The notes: generated from the letters alone by a model not told the origin. A stretch of 64,000 nucleotides of DNA from Geobacter sp. (GCA_009684525.1 WKKR01000002.1:124001-188000); one strand, 5' to 3'; positions 1 through 10,045 are shown, numbered from the stretch's first letter. Numbers and translations are program-made.

Positions 1-275
1 CCACCGAGCGGAACGGCTGCGTGGTGGACATCAAGCAGGTGACCGACGAGAACGACCTGATGCTGATCAGCGATCAGGGTAAGATCCTTCGGGTTCCGGT
101 GTCGGGATTCTCCATCATCGGCCGCAATACCCAGGGGGTCCGCCTGATGGTAACCGAGCCCGAGGAGCGGATCGTTGCCGTTGCCAAGCTGGCGGAGAAG
201 GATGAAGGCGACGAAGCCGGAACAGGCGATGATGAGCTGGACGTCATCGAGCCGATCGAAGGCGACGAAGAATAG
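1..275 (+). CDS. gyrA: DNA gyrase subunit A, C-terminal end (partial)
   Basis: This is the 3' end of a gene entering from the left edge; the reading frame is open from base 3. It encodes the last blade of the GyrA C-terminal beta-pinwheel, which wraps DNA, with the recognisable segments LMLISDQGKILR and IIGRNTQGVRLM. A strongly acidic tail (EKDEGDEAG to EGDEE) follows, as is usual for GyrA. Gyrase introduces negative supercoils together with GyrB. A HEAT-repeat gene starts about 40 bp downstream on the same strand. Identification rests on these motifs and the acidic tail; ParC would be the alternative but normally lacks this end. Confidence 0.93.
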   Translation, partial: TERNGCVVDIKQVTDENDLMLISDQGKILRVPVSGFSIIGRNTQGVRLMVTEPEERIVAVAKLAEKDEGDEAGTGDDELDVIEPIEGDEE

Positions 276-317
276 GAGTCGCCTGCAGGGAGAAGAGGTC
301 TCTTTCCCTGCTGCGGA

Positions 318-1907
318 ATGGCACGCATGGAACGACGCAGAAAAATAGTGGATCACAGCCTCAAGGAGCGTCACGGCATCCTGAGCCTGTTGAAACAGGT
401 GGAGAAGGAGAACGTGACCTACGACGAGATGGACGAGATCGGTCTTGCCCTGAAACGTGCGGGCAAGCGTGCCCTCTCTCCCCTGGTCCGCAGTCTCTGG
501 CGGGAAACCGATGCCGAGCTTCTCTCCAAGTATGCCTACCTCCTCGACTTCTTCGAGGATGAGCCGTGGCTTGAGCAGCTGATACAGATCGTCCTGCGCC
601 GGACAGACCTGGACAGCACCGCGAAGAGCGCGCTTCTGGGCGCGCTCCAGGAATACGGCATCGATATCAACCTGCCGCCCTTTGCCCGCCTGCTGGACGA
701 GGTGCAGGGACCGCTGTCCGAGACCCTTCCCCGCCTGTTGGAACAGGGAGAGGAAGGGCTGATCATCTTCATGGAGGATTTTCTCCTCTATCCCCAGGAG
801 ATGCAACTGGCCCTGGTGCAGGAACTGGCCCATGTTCCGGACCCACGGGTGCTGACCCTGCTGGAGGTCCTGCTCGGGGTCGATTCGCCGGAGATCGTTG
901 AAGAAGCGGTGGCGACACTGGGGAAGATCCGCGAGCCTGGTTCCGCCGACGTGCTCTCTGCCTGTGCGGCGGCCGCGAGTGAGCCGCTCCGGGAACTCTG
1001 CCGGCGCAGTCTGCGACGGCTCGCCTTTGTCGGCATCCAACCATCCCCCCCGGTGCCGGTCCACCCTTCACCCTTTCATGTGGCGTGGGTCAGCCCGATG
1101 GACGGGGCAGGCTACCGTACGCTCTGGTTTGCCCGCTGGCGGGGAACCGGCCAGTTGGCATTCATCTGCCTGCATCTCCACGAAACCACGGGAATCAGGG
1201 CTGCGTGGGGGGCAGGAAACATCTCAGTCAAGGAGTTCGACGAATTGAGCAGGGAAAGGCTCCCCGAAGAGGGGCTGGTGAGGATTCCCCTCCCCTACGC
1301 CCTGCAACTCCTCCGGGACGGCCTGTTCCGTAACCGCGACACCATGTTCCAGTTGCCGCCGGAATTCTACGTCCTCAAGGGGATCTTCCTGGGCGAGGAT
1401 CTGCAACCGACCCCCTACCTTCCCGATTTTGCGGGTTTCGACCTGAATGCCCTGGCCCACGCCACCCAGCATGTGGTGGCCTCGGACGACCTCTTCGACG
1501 ACGACTATTTTGCCGGCTGGTATATGGCTACCTGCCGTGTCTATGATTTTGCCGAGGAATGGAGCACTCTGGAGAAAACAGGTGAGCGGAAGGCGCTGGC
1601 AAAGGGGCTGGAGACCATCCTGGAACAGTTCTGCAGGGAACTGATCGGACCGGCCATCGAGCAGATCAGGAGCCGGTTGTTTCTCACTGCGGATCTGCTG
1701 CTGCGGACCGGGCGGGACCGGCTGCTGGTGGAGACAGCCCTGGCAACGGCCCTCAGTCTCAACTCCTTTACCATGCCGTATCATTTCCATCCATTCCTGC
1801 GCCGGCTTGCGCTGGAGAGCATGGATGCGGCACGGGAGGCGCTTGCCGAAGGGTATGATCTCAGGGAACATCCGCACGAGGCGGATGACGACGAATGGCT
1901 GGACTAA
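318..1907 (+). CDS. HEAT-repeat domain protein
   Basis: A 529-residue protein with no signal peptide or membrane segment. The first 240 residues are alpha-helical with HEAT-like units (for example the VLTLLEVLLGVDSPEIVEEA stretch), suggesting a protein-binding scaffold. The second half, about 250-529, is a less typical domain I do not recognise, ending in an acidic tail (EADDDEWLD). It sits between gyrA and gpsA. Start is uncertain: ATG at 318 or at 327; neither has a well-spaced ribosome site, the nearest purine stretch being about 19 bases upstream. Molecular role unknown. Confidence 0.75.
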   Translation: MARMERRRKIVDHSLKERHGILSLLKQVEKENVTYDEMDEIGLALKRAGKRALSPLVRSLWRETDAELLSKYAYLLDFFEDEPWLEQLIQIVLRRTDLDSTAKSALLGALQEYGIDINLPPFARLLDEVQGPLSETLPRLLEQGEEGLIIFMEDFLLYPQEMQLALVQELAHVPDPRVLTLLEVLLGVDSPEIVEEAVATLGKIREPGSADVLSACAAAASEPLRELCRRSLRRLAFVGIQPSPPVPVHPSPFHVAWVSPMDGAGYRTLWFARWRGTGQLAFICLHLHETTGIRAAWGAGNISVKEFDELSRERLPEEGLVRIPLPYALQLLRDGLFRNRDTMFQLPPEFYVLKGIFLGEDLQPTPYLPDFAGFDLNALAHATQHVVASDDLFDDDYFAGWYMATCRVYDFAEEWSTLEKTGERKALAKGLETILEQFCRELIGPAIEQIRSRLFLTADLLLRTGRDRLLVETALATALSLNSFTMPYHFHPFLRRLALESMDAAREALAEGYDLREHPHEADDDEWLD

Positions 1908-1943
1908 ACCGGAACAGTGCCGCTGTCGGCAGGTGAGGGTCGC

Positions 1944-2951
1944 ATGCAACAGAACATCGGAGTGATCGGGGCGGGAAGCTGGGGGACGACCCTGGCGGAT
2001 CTGCTGGCGAAAAAAGGGCATAGCGTGACGCTCTGGGCCTACGAGCCGGAGCTTGTCCTGGAGATGGGGACGTCGCGGGAAAACCGCCTGTTCCTTCCCG
2101 GTATCACCCTGGCTCCGAACCTGACCTTTACCAACGATCTGCAGGAGGCGGTACGGGGCAAGGAGCTGCTGCTCTTTGTGGTACCGTCCCAGGTGCTGCG
2201 CGGCGTGCTGCGGCAGGCGTTGCCGGCTGTCTCGCCCGATGCCGTCATCCTGAGCGCTTCCAAGGGGATCGAGGTGGGGACCCTGCAGGCGGTTTCCCAG
2301 ATCTATGAGGAACTGCTCCCCCCTGCCCTGTTCAGCCGTTTTTCAGTCATTTCCGGGCCGAGCTTTGCCCGTGAGGTGGCGTACGAAATGCCCACCGCCG
2401 TTGTTGCGGCGGCTGACGACGAGGCTGTGGCGAAGAAGGTGCAACAAGCCTTTACCTGCGGATTCTTCCGGGTCTATACCAATTCCGACGTCATCGGGGT
2501 CGAGTTGGGGGGGGCGCTCAAGAACGTCATCGCCATCGGAGCGGGTATCGCGGACGGACTCGGCTTTGGCTGCAACACCCGCGCAGCACTCATTACCCGC
2601 GGTCTGGCCGAGATCACCCGCCTTGGCCTGGCCATGGGGGCACGGGCGGAAACCTTTGCCGGCCTGGCCGGCATGGGGGATCTGGTGCTCACCTGTACCG
2701 GCGATCTGTCGCGAAACCGGACCGTTGGGATACAGCTCGGCCAGGGGAGCAGCCTCAAAGAGATCCTGGGCGAGATGCGGATGGTTGCTGAAGGGGTGAA
2801 AACCACCGAGTCGACCTGGCAGCTTGCACAACGCCATGGTGTCGACATGCCGATTACCGAACAGGTCTTCCGGGTCCTTTACGAGGGGAAATCTGCCCGG
2901 ACCGCAGTGATAGAGCTCATGACCCGCGATCTGAAGGCGGAAGGGGTTTGA
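1944..2951 (+). CDS. gpsA: NAD(P)+-dependent glycerol-3-phosphate dehydrogenase
   Basis: Cytoplasmic enzyme that reduces dihydroxyacetone phosphate to sn-glycerol 3-phosphate for phospholipid synthesis. The 335-residue product has the N-terminal dinucleotide site GVIGAGSWGTTLA, the SGPSFAREVA segment, the ELGGALKNVIAIGAG helix with the catalytic lysine, and the AGMGDLVLTCTG and SRNRTVG motifs. Length is normal for GpsA. I place the start at the ATG at 1944 because AGGTGAGG lies about 6 bases upstream and the family begins just before GVIGAG; a GTG at 1917 in the same frame would add nine non-conserved residues. Confidence 0.96.
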   Translation: MQQNIGVIGAGSWGTTLADLLAKKGHSVTLWAYEPELVLEMGTSRENRLFLPGITLAPNLTFTNDLQEAVRGKELLLFVVPSQVLRGVLRQALPAVSPDAVILSASKGIEVGTLQAVSQIYEELLPPALFSRFSVISGPSFAREVAYEMPTAVVAAADDEAVAKKVQQAFTCGFFRVYTNSDVIGVELGGALKNVIAIGAGIADGLGFGCNTRAALITRGLAEITRLGLAMGARAETFAGLAGMGDLVLTCTGDLSRNRTVGIQLGQGSSLKEILGEMRMVAEGVKTTESTWQLAQRHGVDMPITEQVFRVLYEGKSARTAVIELMTRDLKAEGV

Positions 2952-3040
2952 GCGATTTTCCCGCCATTGACGTGCCGTATGGTGCCATGCGTCGCATAGA
3001 CATCCCGTAAACCGCCACCGCAGGGCAGAGAGCCGCCGCC

Positions 3041-5317
3041 ATGAACCTATACATCGGCATACGCACCAAGCTGCTCCTTGCGGTCTTCTTTCTGCTGGTC
3101 ATCTCCTTTTCCATCCTGCTGGTATCCACCCTTGTAAGTATCGACAGTTTCGTTGTCAGGCAGATCGACACCGAGCTTGCGGAACAGCTCGGGTACGTGC
3201 AGCATCATTTTTACGAACGTACCGAAACCGTGCGGGATTCCCTCGGCCAGCAACTTACGTCGCCAACCATGCAGGAACACCTGCGGGCGGATGATCGTAT
3301 CTGGCTGTCCGCAGCGCTGCAGCGCTGGAAGGCCATTCTCCCCTTCCTCGATCTCTTTTCCATCGTCAATGCCGACCAGATGACCCTGGCCCGACTCAAC
3401 ACTGCCGAGCCTGTGGGACGCTTCGCCATGCCGGACCTTCTCGACAAGGCGTTCAGCGAAAAAAAGCCGGTGGTTTCCACAGAACTGGTCAGCGTGAAAG
3501 CGCTCTCCATGGAGGCGGGTTCTGCAAAGGTTCCGCTGCAGAGCGTGAATGGTGGGGTCATGATGGTGACCCTGGTCCTGCCGGTGATCGATGCGACCGG
3601 CAAGGTCATCGGCGCCGTGGTTGCCGGCGATGTCCTGAACGGCGACAATTTCCTCCCGATACAGTACCGTAGCCTGTTCGGCGATAAAGGCGAGATAATG
3701 GTGAGCCAGTTCGATACCACCATTGTCAGCAGCAGCCGTCAGGAGATGATCAACGGCACCCGTGTTGCCCCGGAGATCATGGAGGAGCTGAAGTCGGGAC
3801 AGGCCTATTATGGCAGGGTAGAGACCGGCGAGATGCCCTATCGCTCCTCCTATGTGCCGATTTTGAACGGCCGGGGAGGATTCATCGGCTCCCTGGCAGT
3901 GGCCGTATCGACCGCCGATTACCAGAAGATCCGGAACAATACCAAGCAGAACGTGCTCAATACTGCGGTGGTCTCCATGATGCTGCTCTTGGTGATTGCC
4001 GTGGTTATTTCGCGCAAGCTGGCCGAACCGCTCAGAAGACTGGCCAGGGGTGTACGGATGATCGAGGCAGGGGACCTGGAACAGCAGGTGGAGGTGACGT
4101 CGTCCGACGAGGTGGGCCAACTGGCCCGTTCGTTCAACAGCATGGTGAAAACCCTGGCTGAACGGAAGAGAATCATAGAGTCCAAGACCGACGATCTGCA
4201 GAAACTGAATGAACGGCTGGAGAAGATCGTCACTGAGCGGACTTCCCAGCTGCAGCTGGAGATGGGCATGCTGGAGACGGTACTTACCTGCATGGCCGAG
4301 GGGATGGTGGTCGTCGACAGTCAGGGGTGCGTTGTCCGGTTCAACCCCGCAGCCCAGAAGATCTTCGACATCGTTCCCTGCCGGGTTATCGGCCATTCAC
4401 TTACCCAACTGGCCGATCAGGAAGGGTTTGCCGAGCTGATCCGCTTTGCGCAGAGTGTCGGGGCTGATGAGGAGGGGATGGGTGGCGCGGGAGAGAGAAC
4501 CATTCATGTCAAGGGCAAGCAACTGCAGGTTTCGGTGTCGCAACTGGTTGAGTGCAGCGGAGAGCGTGCCGGTGTCGTGGTGTCGCTTAGGGATGTGACT
4601 GCCGAGGCAGAGGTCGATCGGATGAAATCCGATTTCATCTCTACGGTTTCCCATGAGCTCAAGACCCCGCTCACCTCCATCAAGGGGGCCTTGCAATTCA
4701 TCATGAACAAGGGGAAATGGCTGACCACCACCGAACGTGAACTGATTAACGTCTGCCTGCGTAATAGCGACCGCCTGAGCCGTCTCATCAGCGATATCCT
4801 GGACATTTCCAAGATCGAGGCCGGCAGGGTGGAGTTGATATTACGTCCCGAATCGGCGAACGAGCTAGTGGTGAACGCCATCGAAGAGATCAAGGGGGTT
4901 GCCCTGGCCAGGGGCATAACCGTGATCAACAGTGTTCCGGTCGACCTGCCGCTGGTGTATGGTGATCATGACCGCCTGGTCCAGGTGCTCACCAATCTCC
5001 TTTCCAATGCCGTCAAGTTTTCGCCGGAGCAGAAGGTGGTCGTGGTCAGCGCCGTGCATGTCGGCAACTACGTCACCATCTCGGTAACAGACAGCGGCAG
5101 GCCGATCCAGTGGGCGGACCGGGACAAGCTGTTCCGAAAATTCCAGCAGATTGAGCGCGACGACATGGGGACGCGAGGCGGAACAGGGCTGGGGCTGGCC
5201 ATCTGCAAGGAGATTGTCGAGCGACACCACGGCAGGATATACTATGAAAACAGCCAGTCCGGGGGGAATGTCTTTTCCTTTACGGTGCCGGTCTGCGAGG
5301 AGAGCCATGAGGGGTGA
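3041..5317 (+). CDS. membrane sensor histidine kinase (Cache-like sensor, HAMP, PAS, HisKA, HATPase)
   Basis: A 758-residue sensor kinase. Transmembrane helices lie near residues 10-33 and 308-328, enclosing a periplasmic region of about 270 residues that resembles Cache-type sensors. A HAMP domain follows (RKLAEPLRRLARG to SFNSMVKTL), then a coiled coil, a PAS domain around 410-510, the H-box STVSHELKTPLTSIKG, the N-box NLLSNAVKF and the G-box GTGLGLAICKEIV. The G1 box reads DSGRPI rather than DxGxG, which is unusual. Its 3' end overlaps the next kinase gene by 11 bp, implying co-transcription. Ligand unknown. Confidence 0.9.
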   Translation: MNLYIGIRTKLLLAVFFLLVISFSILLVSTLVSIDSFVVRQIDTELAEQLGYVQHHFYERTETVRDSLGQQLTSPTMQEHLRADDRIWLSAALQRWKAILPFLDLFSIVNADQMTLARLNTAEPVGRFAMPDLLDKAFSEKKPVVSTELVSVKALSMEAGSAKVPLQSVNGGVMMVTLVLPVIDATGKVIGAVVAGDVLNGDNFLPIQYRSLFGDKGEIMVSQFDTTIVSSSRQEMINGTRVAPEIMEELKSGQAYYGRVETGEMPYRSSYVPILNGRGGFIGSLAVAVSTADYQKIRNNTKQNVLNTAVVSMMLLLVIAVVISRKLAEPLRRLARGVRMIEAGDLEQQVEVTSSDEVGQLARSFNSMVKTLAERKRIIESKTDDLQKLNERLEKIVTERTSQLQLEMGMLETVLTCMAEGMVVVDSQGCVVRFNPAAQKIFDIVPCRVIGHSLTQLADQEGFAELIRFAQSVGADEEGMGGAGERTIHVKGKQLQVSVSQLVECSGERAGVVVSLRDVTAEAEVDRMKSDFISTVSHELKTPLTSIKGALQFIMNKGKWLTTTERELINVCLRNSDRLSRLISDILDISKIEAGRVELILRPESANELVVNAIEEIKGVALARGITVINSVPVDLPLVYGDHDRLVQVLTNLLSNAVKFSPEQKVVVVSAVHVGNYVTISVTDSGRPIQWADRDKLFRKFQQIERDDMGTRGGTGLGLAICKEIVERHHGRIYYENSQSGGNVFSFTVPVCEESHEG

Positions 5318-6839
5318 TACCATTCTGATCGTTGATGACGAAGCCGACATCAGCCTGATCCTCAAGCTGCAGCTGGAAGATGCCGGCTATCGCACTGTGC
5401 GCGCTCGTGACGGTTTAGAAGGACTGGAGTGCCTTTCCCGGCAGCCCTTCGACCTGATGCTGCTCGATATCAAGATGCCGCGGATGAACGGCATCCAGGT
5501 TCTAGCTCGGGCACAGAAGGAGTTCCCGGAAGTGGCGGTGGTGATGATGACCGCCCATGGCAGCGAGGACATTGCCGTGGAGGCGATGAAGAAGGGAGCG
5601 GTGGACTACATTGCCAAGCCCTTCTCCGGCGAGGATGCGGTGAAGAAAGTGGACCGTGCCATCGCCTTCAATCGCTCCCGCCTGGAAAACCGCCGCCTTC
5701 AGGAAGAGCTTGCCCATGAGCAGCAGAAGGTGGCGGCTATCCTGGAGGGGCTGGCCGATCTGCTCATCGCGGTTGACCTCGATGGTCGTCTGATGACGGT
5801 GAACCAACGGGTGGAAGAGGAGCTGGGTCTGGACCGGGAATTCCTGCTCGGCCGGCAGGTACAGGAGGTACTGGTCACGGATATCCCGGTTGAGCGGCTT
5901 CCCTGCATGGTCGCTCTCCATACGGCGGAACCGTGCCGGGATGTCGCCTACAACCTCAGGTTGAAGAGGGGGAGCGTACCGGTCCTTGCCAGTGCAACTC
6001 CTCTCAAGGGCCAGGACGGTCAACTGCTTGGTTCGGTGGAGATCATCCGCGACATTTCGCGGCTGAAGGCATTGGAGCAGGAGCGGGAAGATTTCGTGAG
6101 CATGCTCTCCCATGACCTCAAGTCTCCCATCACCGCCATTGTCGGCTCACTCGACCTGGTGCGGGAAGCACGGCTCGGTCCGGTGAACTCCGAGCAGAAA
6201 GAGTACCTGGAGTCTGCGGTTGAGAGTTGTGCCGAGATGACGGAGATGATCGACACCCTTCTCGACGTGCATAAGTTCGAGGCCGGCAAGATGACCATGA
6301 CCCACAACCCGGAAGACCCGCTCGTGCTCCTGCAGAAGACCGAGGCCCGCTATCGACCGGTTGCCAACAGGGCGCAGTTGAAGCTGCACCTGGAGGTCGA
6401 GAAGAAGCTTGTTCCGGTCGAGCTGGACCGTGCCAAGGTGGGACGCGTGCTGGCGAACCTCTTGTCCAATGCCTTCAAGTTCACGCCGGAAGGGGGCACG
6501 GTCGGCCTGCGTGCCACCATGCTCAATGACCCGAAAGAGCTGGTCTCGCGCATCACCCCGCATCTCTATAGCGCGGGCGAGTTGCCGACAGCAGGGACAT
6601 TTTTGCTCATCACGGTAAGCGACAGCGGCGTCGGTATCCCGGCCGATGCCCTGGAGACTATCTTCGACCGTTTTGCCCAGGCCAAGAACCGCCGGGCTGG
6701 GAAGACTCGGGGCACGGGTCTCGGCCTGGCCTTCTGCCGTAAGGTCATGGACGCACATCACGGCTACATCTGGGTGGAGAGCGAAGAGGGACGGGGCAGC
6801 ACCTTCTTCCTCCTCTTCCCCGCTGCAGGCAAATCCTAG
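5307..6839 (+). CDS. receiver-PAS-histidine kinase (soluble hybrid)
   Basis: A 510-residue soluble kinase with no membrane segment. An N-terminal receiver domain (ILIVDDEADIS; phospho-acceptor Asp in MLLDIKMPRMNG; conserved Lys in YIAKPF) is followed by a PAS domain at about 140-250, the H-box SMLSHDLKSPITAI, the N-box NLLSNAFKFTPEGG, the G1 box DSGVGIP and the G2 box GTGLGLAFCRKV. The start at 5307 has GGAGAG just upstream and overlaps the previous stop. The layout suggests it receives phosphate from the upstream membrane kinase or a separate partner and relays it; this is inference. Confidence 0.9.
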   Translation: MRGDTILIVDDEADISLILKLQLEDAGYRTVRARDGLEGLECLSRQPFDLMLLDIKMPRMNGIQVLARAQKEFPEVAVVMMTAHGSEDIAVEAMKKGAVDYIAKPFSGEDAVKKVDRAIAFNRSRLENRRLQEELAHEQQKVAAILEGLADLLIAVDLDGRLMTVNQRVEEELGLDREFLLGRQVQEVLVTDIPVERLPCMVALHTAEPCRDVAYNLRLKRGSVPVLASATPLKGQDGQLLGSVEIIRDISRLKALEQEREDFVSMLSHDLKSPITAIVGSLDLVREARLGPVNSEQKEYLESAVESCAEMTEMIDTLLDVHKFEAGKMTMTHNPEDPLVLLQKTEARYRPVANRAQLKLHLEVEKKLVPVELDRAKVGRVLANLLSNAFKFTPEGGTVGLRATMLNDPKELVSRITPHLYSAGELPTAGTFLLITVSDSGVGIPADALETIFDRFAQAKNRRAGKTRGTGLGLAFCRKVMDAHHGYIWVESEEGRGSTFFLLFPAAGKS

Positions 6840-6888
6840 CCCATCTCCCGGCGTCGCATTCGACGGCCTCGCCGGACCGAGGGAGTAC

Positions 6889-9105
6889 ATGTCAGAACAA
6901 CTCAGAATCCTGTTCGTCGAGGATGCCGAAGAGGACGCCATCCTCATTGAGAAACAGCTCGCCGTTGCCGGCTATCGGCTGCATACCTGCAGGGTAGACA
7001 ATGAAAAGGGGCTGCGGGAAGCCCTGGCGGGTGAGGCGTGGGACCTGATCATCTCCGATTACCGGCTTCCCGGTTTCAGCGCCCCGGCCGCTCTGGCGAT
7101 CATCAAGAAGTTCGACGACGACCTTCCCGTCATCATCGTGTCCGGCAAGATCGGCGAGGACCAAGCAGTTGCGGCCATGAAGGCCGGGGCCATGGACTAC
7201 CTGATGAAGGACAACCTGCCCCGCCTGATTCCCACGGTCGAGCGTGCGCTGCGCGAGGCAGCTGAACGCCGGCTGCGCCATCGGGCGGAACAGGCGATCC
7301 TGCAGGGGAAGATCGAGTGGGAGGCGGTGTTCGATGCCGTGTCCGACCTGATCCTGGTAACCGATGCCAACGGGACCATCACCCGTTGCAACCGGAGGGT
7401 GATCGACGCATTCCAGGCGGATTACCCGGATATCATCGGCCGGAACATCAGTGACCTCTTTTACGGGGAGATCGGTCACGACGAGGATGTCTTCATCGGT
7501 GAGGGGCGCCAGAACGCCGGTATGGAGGACCTCCGTTTTCCCACGTTGCAGGCATGGTTCACCGTTACCAGCTGCCCCATGAACAACACCGACCGTGAGA
7601 GCCAGGGGATGGTCCATATCGTCAAGGATGTGACCAGGCGCAAACGGATGGAGGAGGAGAAACGGGTCAGCGACCGGGAACTCCTCACCCTCTACGCCGT
7701 TGCCTTCCGTCTCAATTCCGTGCGCGATTCCAAGGAGATCCTCAACAACGTTCTGTTCCAGATCCACAACATGCTGCAGATCGATTTTTCCAGCATCCAC
7801 CTGCTGGATCACGGCACCCTGCGGCTCCAGGCGTCGCTCGGCTTTTCCGAGCATTTCGAGCCCGCCATCAAGAAGCTGCTCAATTTCGCCCCCTGGGTGA
7901 GCGAGGTCCTGGCTGGCAAGCCGTTCAAGGCCAAGGCAATGGCAAGCAAGGAGCTACCGCAGGAGGTGATCGAGGCTGCCCGCGAGATCGGCATCCATGC
8001 GTGGTGCGCGGTGCCCCTCAAGATCGGTCAGGAGGTCGTGGGTGTCCTGATGGTGGCCCACAAATCGGAAAAGAACTTCACCGACCGGGAGGTCTTTCTT
8101 CTCACCTCCATCGGCAGCCAGCTAGCGGTGCTGATCGAAAACCACATGCTTTACGACGAGATGAAGGAGAAGGCGGCCGAGCTGCAGCGGAGCCGCAAGG
8201 CGCTACGCGAGAACCTGCACGAGGTGAAACTGGCAAACATCGAGCTGGACCGGCTCAACCGGGCCAAGAACAGTTTCATCGGCATGGCCTCCCACGAGCT
8301 GAAGACCCCGATCACCTCGGTCCTCGGCGGGGTCGAGTTTCTGCTCAGGTACAGCGGCCTCCAGCTCACCGAAGAGCAGCTCGATATTTTCTCCTCGGTC
8401 CACGAGGGGGTCTTGCAGCTCAAGAAGCTGGTGGAGGACCTGCTCTCCATCTCCCGCATCGAGGCAAAGGGGATCGTCCTCCAGAAGCATCCGCACGACC
8501 TGATCTCTATCTCCCGCGAGGTCTACGAGACCTTCAGCCTCCCCCTTTCCAAGCGGCAGATCCACGTGCAGATCCTGGGTGACAACCGGCCGGTGCCGGT
8601 GGACGAGAGATTTGCCAAGCTGGTGATCCGCAACCTGATGGAAAACGCCATAAAATTCACCCCTGACGGTGGCGAACTGATCATCCTCGGTCGCTGTGTC
8701 GACCGGGAGGACGTCCTGGGTGACGCCCTGCAGATCAAGGAGTTCTACCCCGCCTTTCCGTCCGGCCTGCCTGCCGTGGAGCAGTTTTACCGGCTCGATG
8801 TCTGCGATAACGGCATCGGCGTCCCTGCTGAGGAGCGACAGCGGATCTTCGAAAAATTTTACGGGGTGGGAGACATCGCCTACCATTCCTCCGGCAAGAC
8901 CGAGTTCATGTCCAAGGGGTCGGGGCTCGGGCTCTCCATTGTCAAGGGGATCATGGACGCCCACAACGGCCTTGTCTGGGTGACCGAGGGTCCCAGCGGC
9001 CGCGGCAGCCTCTTTGCCCTCCTCTTCCCGCTGGACCTTCCGGCGGACGAGGCAGCGGGTGCGCGGCAGGCCGTCGGAAACAGTGCTGCCGCTGGGCAGC
9101 ACTGA
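6889..9105 (+). CDS. receiver-PAS-GAF-histidine kinase (soluble hybrid)
   Basis: A 738-residue soluble kinase, third in a row on this strand. The receiver domain is of the variant type ending in MDYLMKDNLPRL, with acceptor Asp in LIISDYRLPGF. A PAS domain (about 140-250), a GAF domain (about 265-420) and a coiled coil lead to the H-box GMASHELKTPITSVLGG, the N-box NLMENAIKFTPDGG, the G1 box DNGIGVP and the G2 box GSGLGLSIVKG. The ATG at 6889 is preceded by GAGGGAG. About 50 bp separate it from the previous kinase. No DNA-binding output domain is present in any of the three kinases, so the final regulator must be elsewhere. Confidence 0.9.
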   Translation: MSEQLRILFVEDAEEDAILIEKQLAVAGYRLHTCRVDNEKGLREALAGEAWDLIISDYRLPGFSAPAALAIIKKFDDDLPVIIVSGKIGEDQAVAAMKAGAMDYLMKDNLPRLIPTVERALREAAERRLRHRAEQAILQGKIEWEAVFDAVSDLILVTDANGTITRCNRRVIDAFQADYPDIIGRNISDLFYGEIGHDEDVFIGEGRQNAGMEDLRFPTLQAWFTVTSCPMNNTDRESQGMVHIVKDVTRRKRMEEEKRVSDRELLTLYAVAFRLNSVRDSKEILNNVLFQIHNMLQIDFSSIHLLDHGTLRLQASLGFSEHFEPAIKKLLNFAPWVSEVLAGKPFKAKAMASKELPQEVIEAAREIGIHAWCAVPLKIGQEVVGVLMVAHKSEKNFTDREVFLLTSIGSQLAVLIENHMLYDEMKEKAAELQRSRKALRENLHEVKLANIELDRLNRAKNSFIGMASHELKTPITSVLGGVEFLLRYSGLQLTEEQLDIFSSVHEGVLQLKKLVEDLLSISRIEAKGIVLQKHPHDLISISREVYETFSLPLSKRQIHVQILGDNRPVPVDERFAKLVIRNLMENAIKFTPDGGELIILGRCVDREDVLGDALQIKEFYPAFPSGLPAVEQFYRLDVCDNGIGVPAEERQRIFEKFYGVGDIAYHSSGKTEFMSKGSGLGLSIVKGIMDAHNGLVWVTEGPSGRGSLFALLFPLDLPADEAAGARQAVGNSAAAGQH

Positions 9106-9115
9106 CGGTGGCAGC

Positions 9116-10045
9116 ATGATCGATATGTCGGTGGATATCCGTTCCGTCAGCAAGTCATACGGCAGCCTTGCCGCGGTCGACCGGTTCTCCCTGGAGGTTC
9201 GCCAGGGGAGCATCTTCGGCCTGCTCGGTCCCAACGGTGCCGGCAAAACCACGCTCATCCGCATCCTTACCACCCTGATCCGGCCCACTACGGGCGAGGC
9301 CTTCATCGAAGGGTGCAGTGTCCTGTCCGAGGCGAAGAAGGTCCGTGCACTCATCGGTGTCGTCCCCCAGGAAAACAACCTCGACCGCTACCTGACCGCC
9401 AGGGAGAACCTGGAACTCCATGCCCGCATGCACGGGATGCGCAGCGCCGACTACCGCCGCCAGGTGAATGCCCTCCTGGAGCTGACCGGCCTGGCGAACC
9501 GGCAGCACGAGTTTCCCGACACCTTTTCCGGCGGCATGCAGCGCCGCCTCGTGGTCGCCAGGGCGCTGGTGCACCGGCCTCGGGTCCTGTTCCTGGACGA
9601 GCCGACCACCGGCCTCGATCCCCAGTCCCGGCGGGCGGTCTGGGATTATGTGCGGGACCTGCAGCGGGAGATGACCATCTTTCTGACCACCCATTACATG
9701 GACGAGGCCGATGCCCTGTGCGACCGGATCGTCATCATGGACAAGGGGCGGATACTGGAGGACGGCAGCGCCGGTGAGCTGAAAGAGCGCTTTGCCCATG
9801 CCCATGGCTACGAGCTGCAGTTCCGCACCGGTCTGGACCGTTACGCGGAACAGCTCGGCCGGCTCCCCTTCGTCACCTCCCTGGTTCGCAACGGCGAAGC
9901 TCTGCGTGTCACCCTGCGCGGCGAGGAGTTTTTGAAACCCCTCCTGGATGCGGTCGGCACCGATGACTTGAAGGGGGTCTGCCTGCGTGAACCGAGCCTG
10001 GAGGATGTTTTCATCGAATTGACTGGCCGGGAGGTGCGGGAATGA
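9116..10045 (+). CDS. ABC transporter ATP-binding protein (DrrA/NodI-like)
   Basis: A 309-residue ATPase of an ABC-2 type exporter. It shows Walker A GPNGAGKTT, the signature FSGGMQRRL, Walker [13 protein letters not shown], the H-loop LTTHYMDEAD and a C-terminal accessory domain as in DrrA-type proteins. The permease follows about 50 bp downstream, making a two-gene exporter. Start at ATG 9116; a second ATG at 9125 is also possible, and neither has a strong ribosome site. Only 10 bp separate it from the kinase upstream, so it may be expressed with the kinases. Substrate unknown. Confidence 0.92.
   Translation: MIDMSVDIRSVSKSYGSLAAVDRFSLEVRQGSIFGLLGPNGAGKTTLIRILTTLIRPTTGEAFIEGCSVLSEAKKVRALIGVVPQENNLDRYLTARENLELHARMHGMRSADYRRQVNALLELTGLANRQHEFPDTFSGGMQRRLVVARALVHRPRVLFLDEPTTGLDPQSRRAVWDYVRDLQREMTIFLTTHYMDEADALCDRIVIMDKGRILEDGSAGELKERFAHAHGYELQFRTGLDRYAEQLGRLPFVTSLVRNGEALRVTLRGEEFLKPLLDAVGTDDLKGVCLREPSLEDVFIELTGREVRE

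Noticed and set aside
3047-4396. A 449-codon open frame on the minus strand
   Set aside because: Antisense to the first sensor kinase, with shadow-like composition and no recognisable domain.
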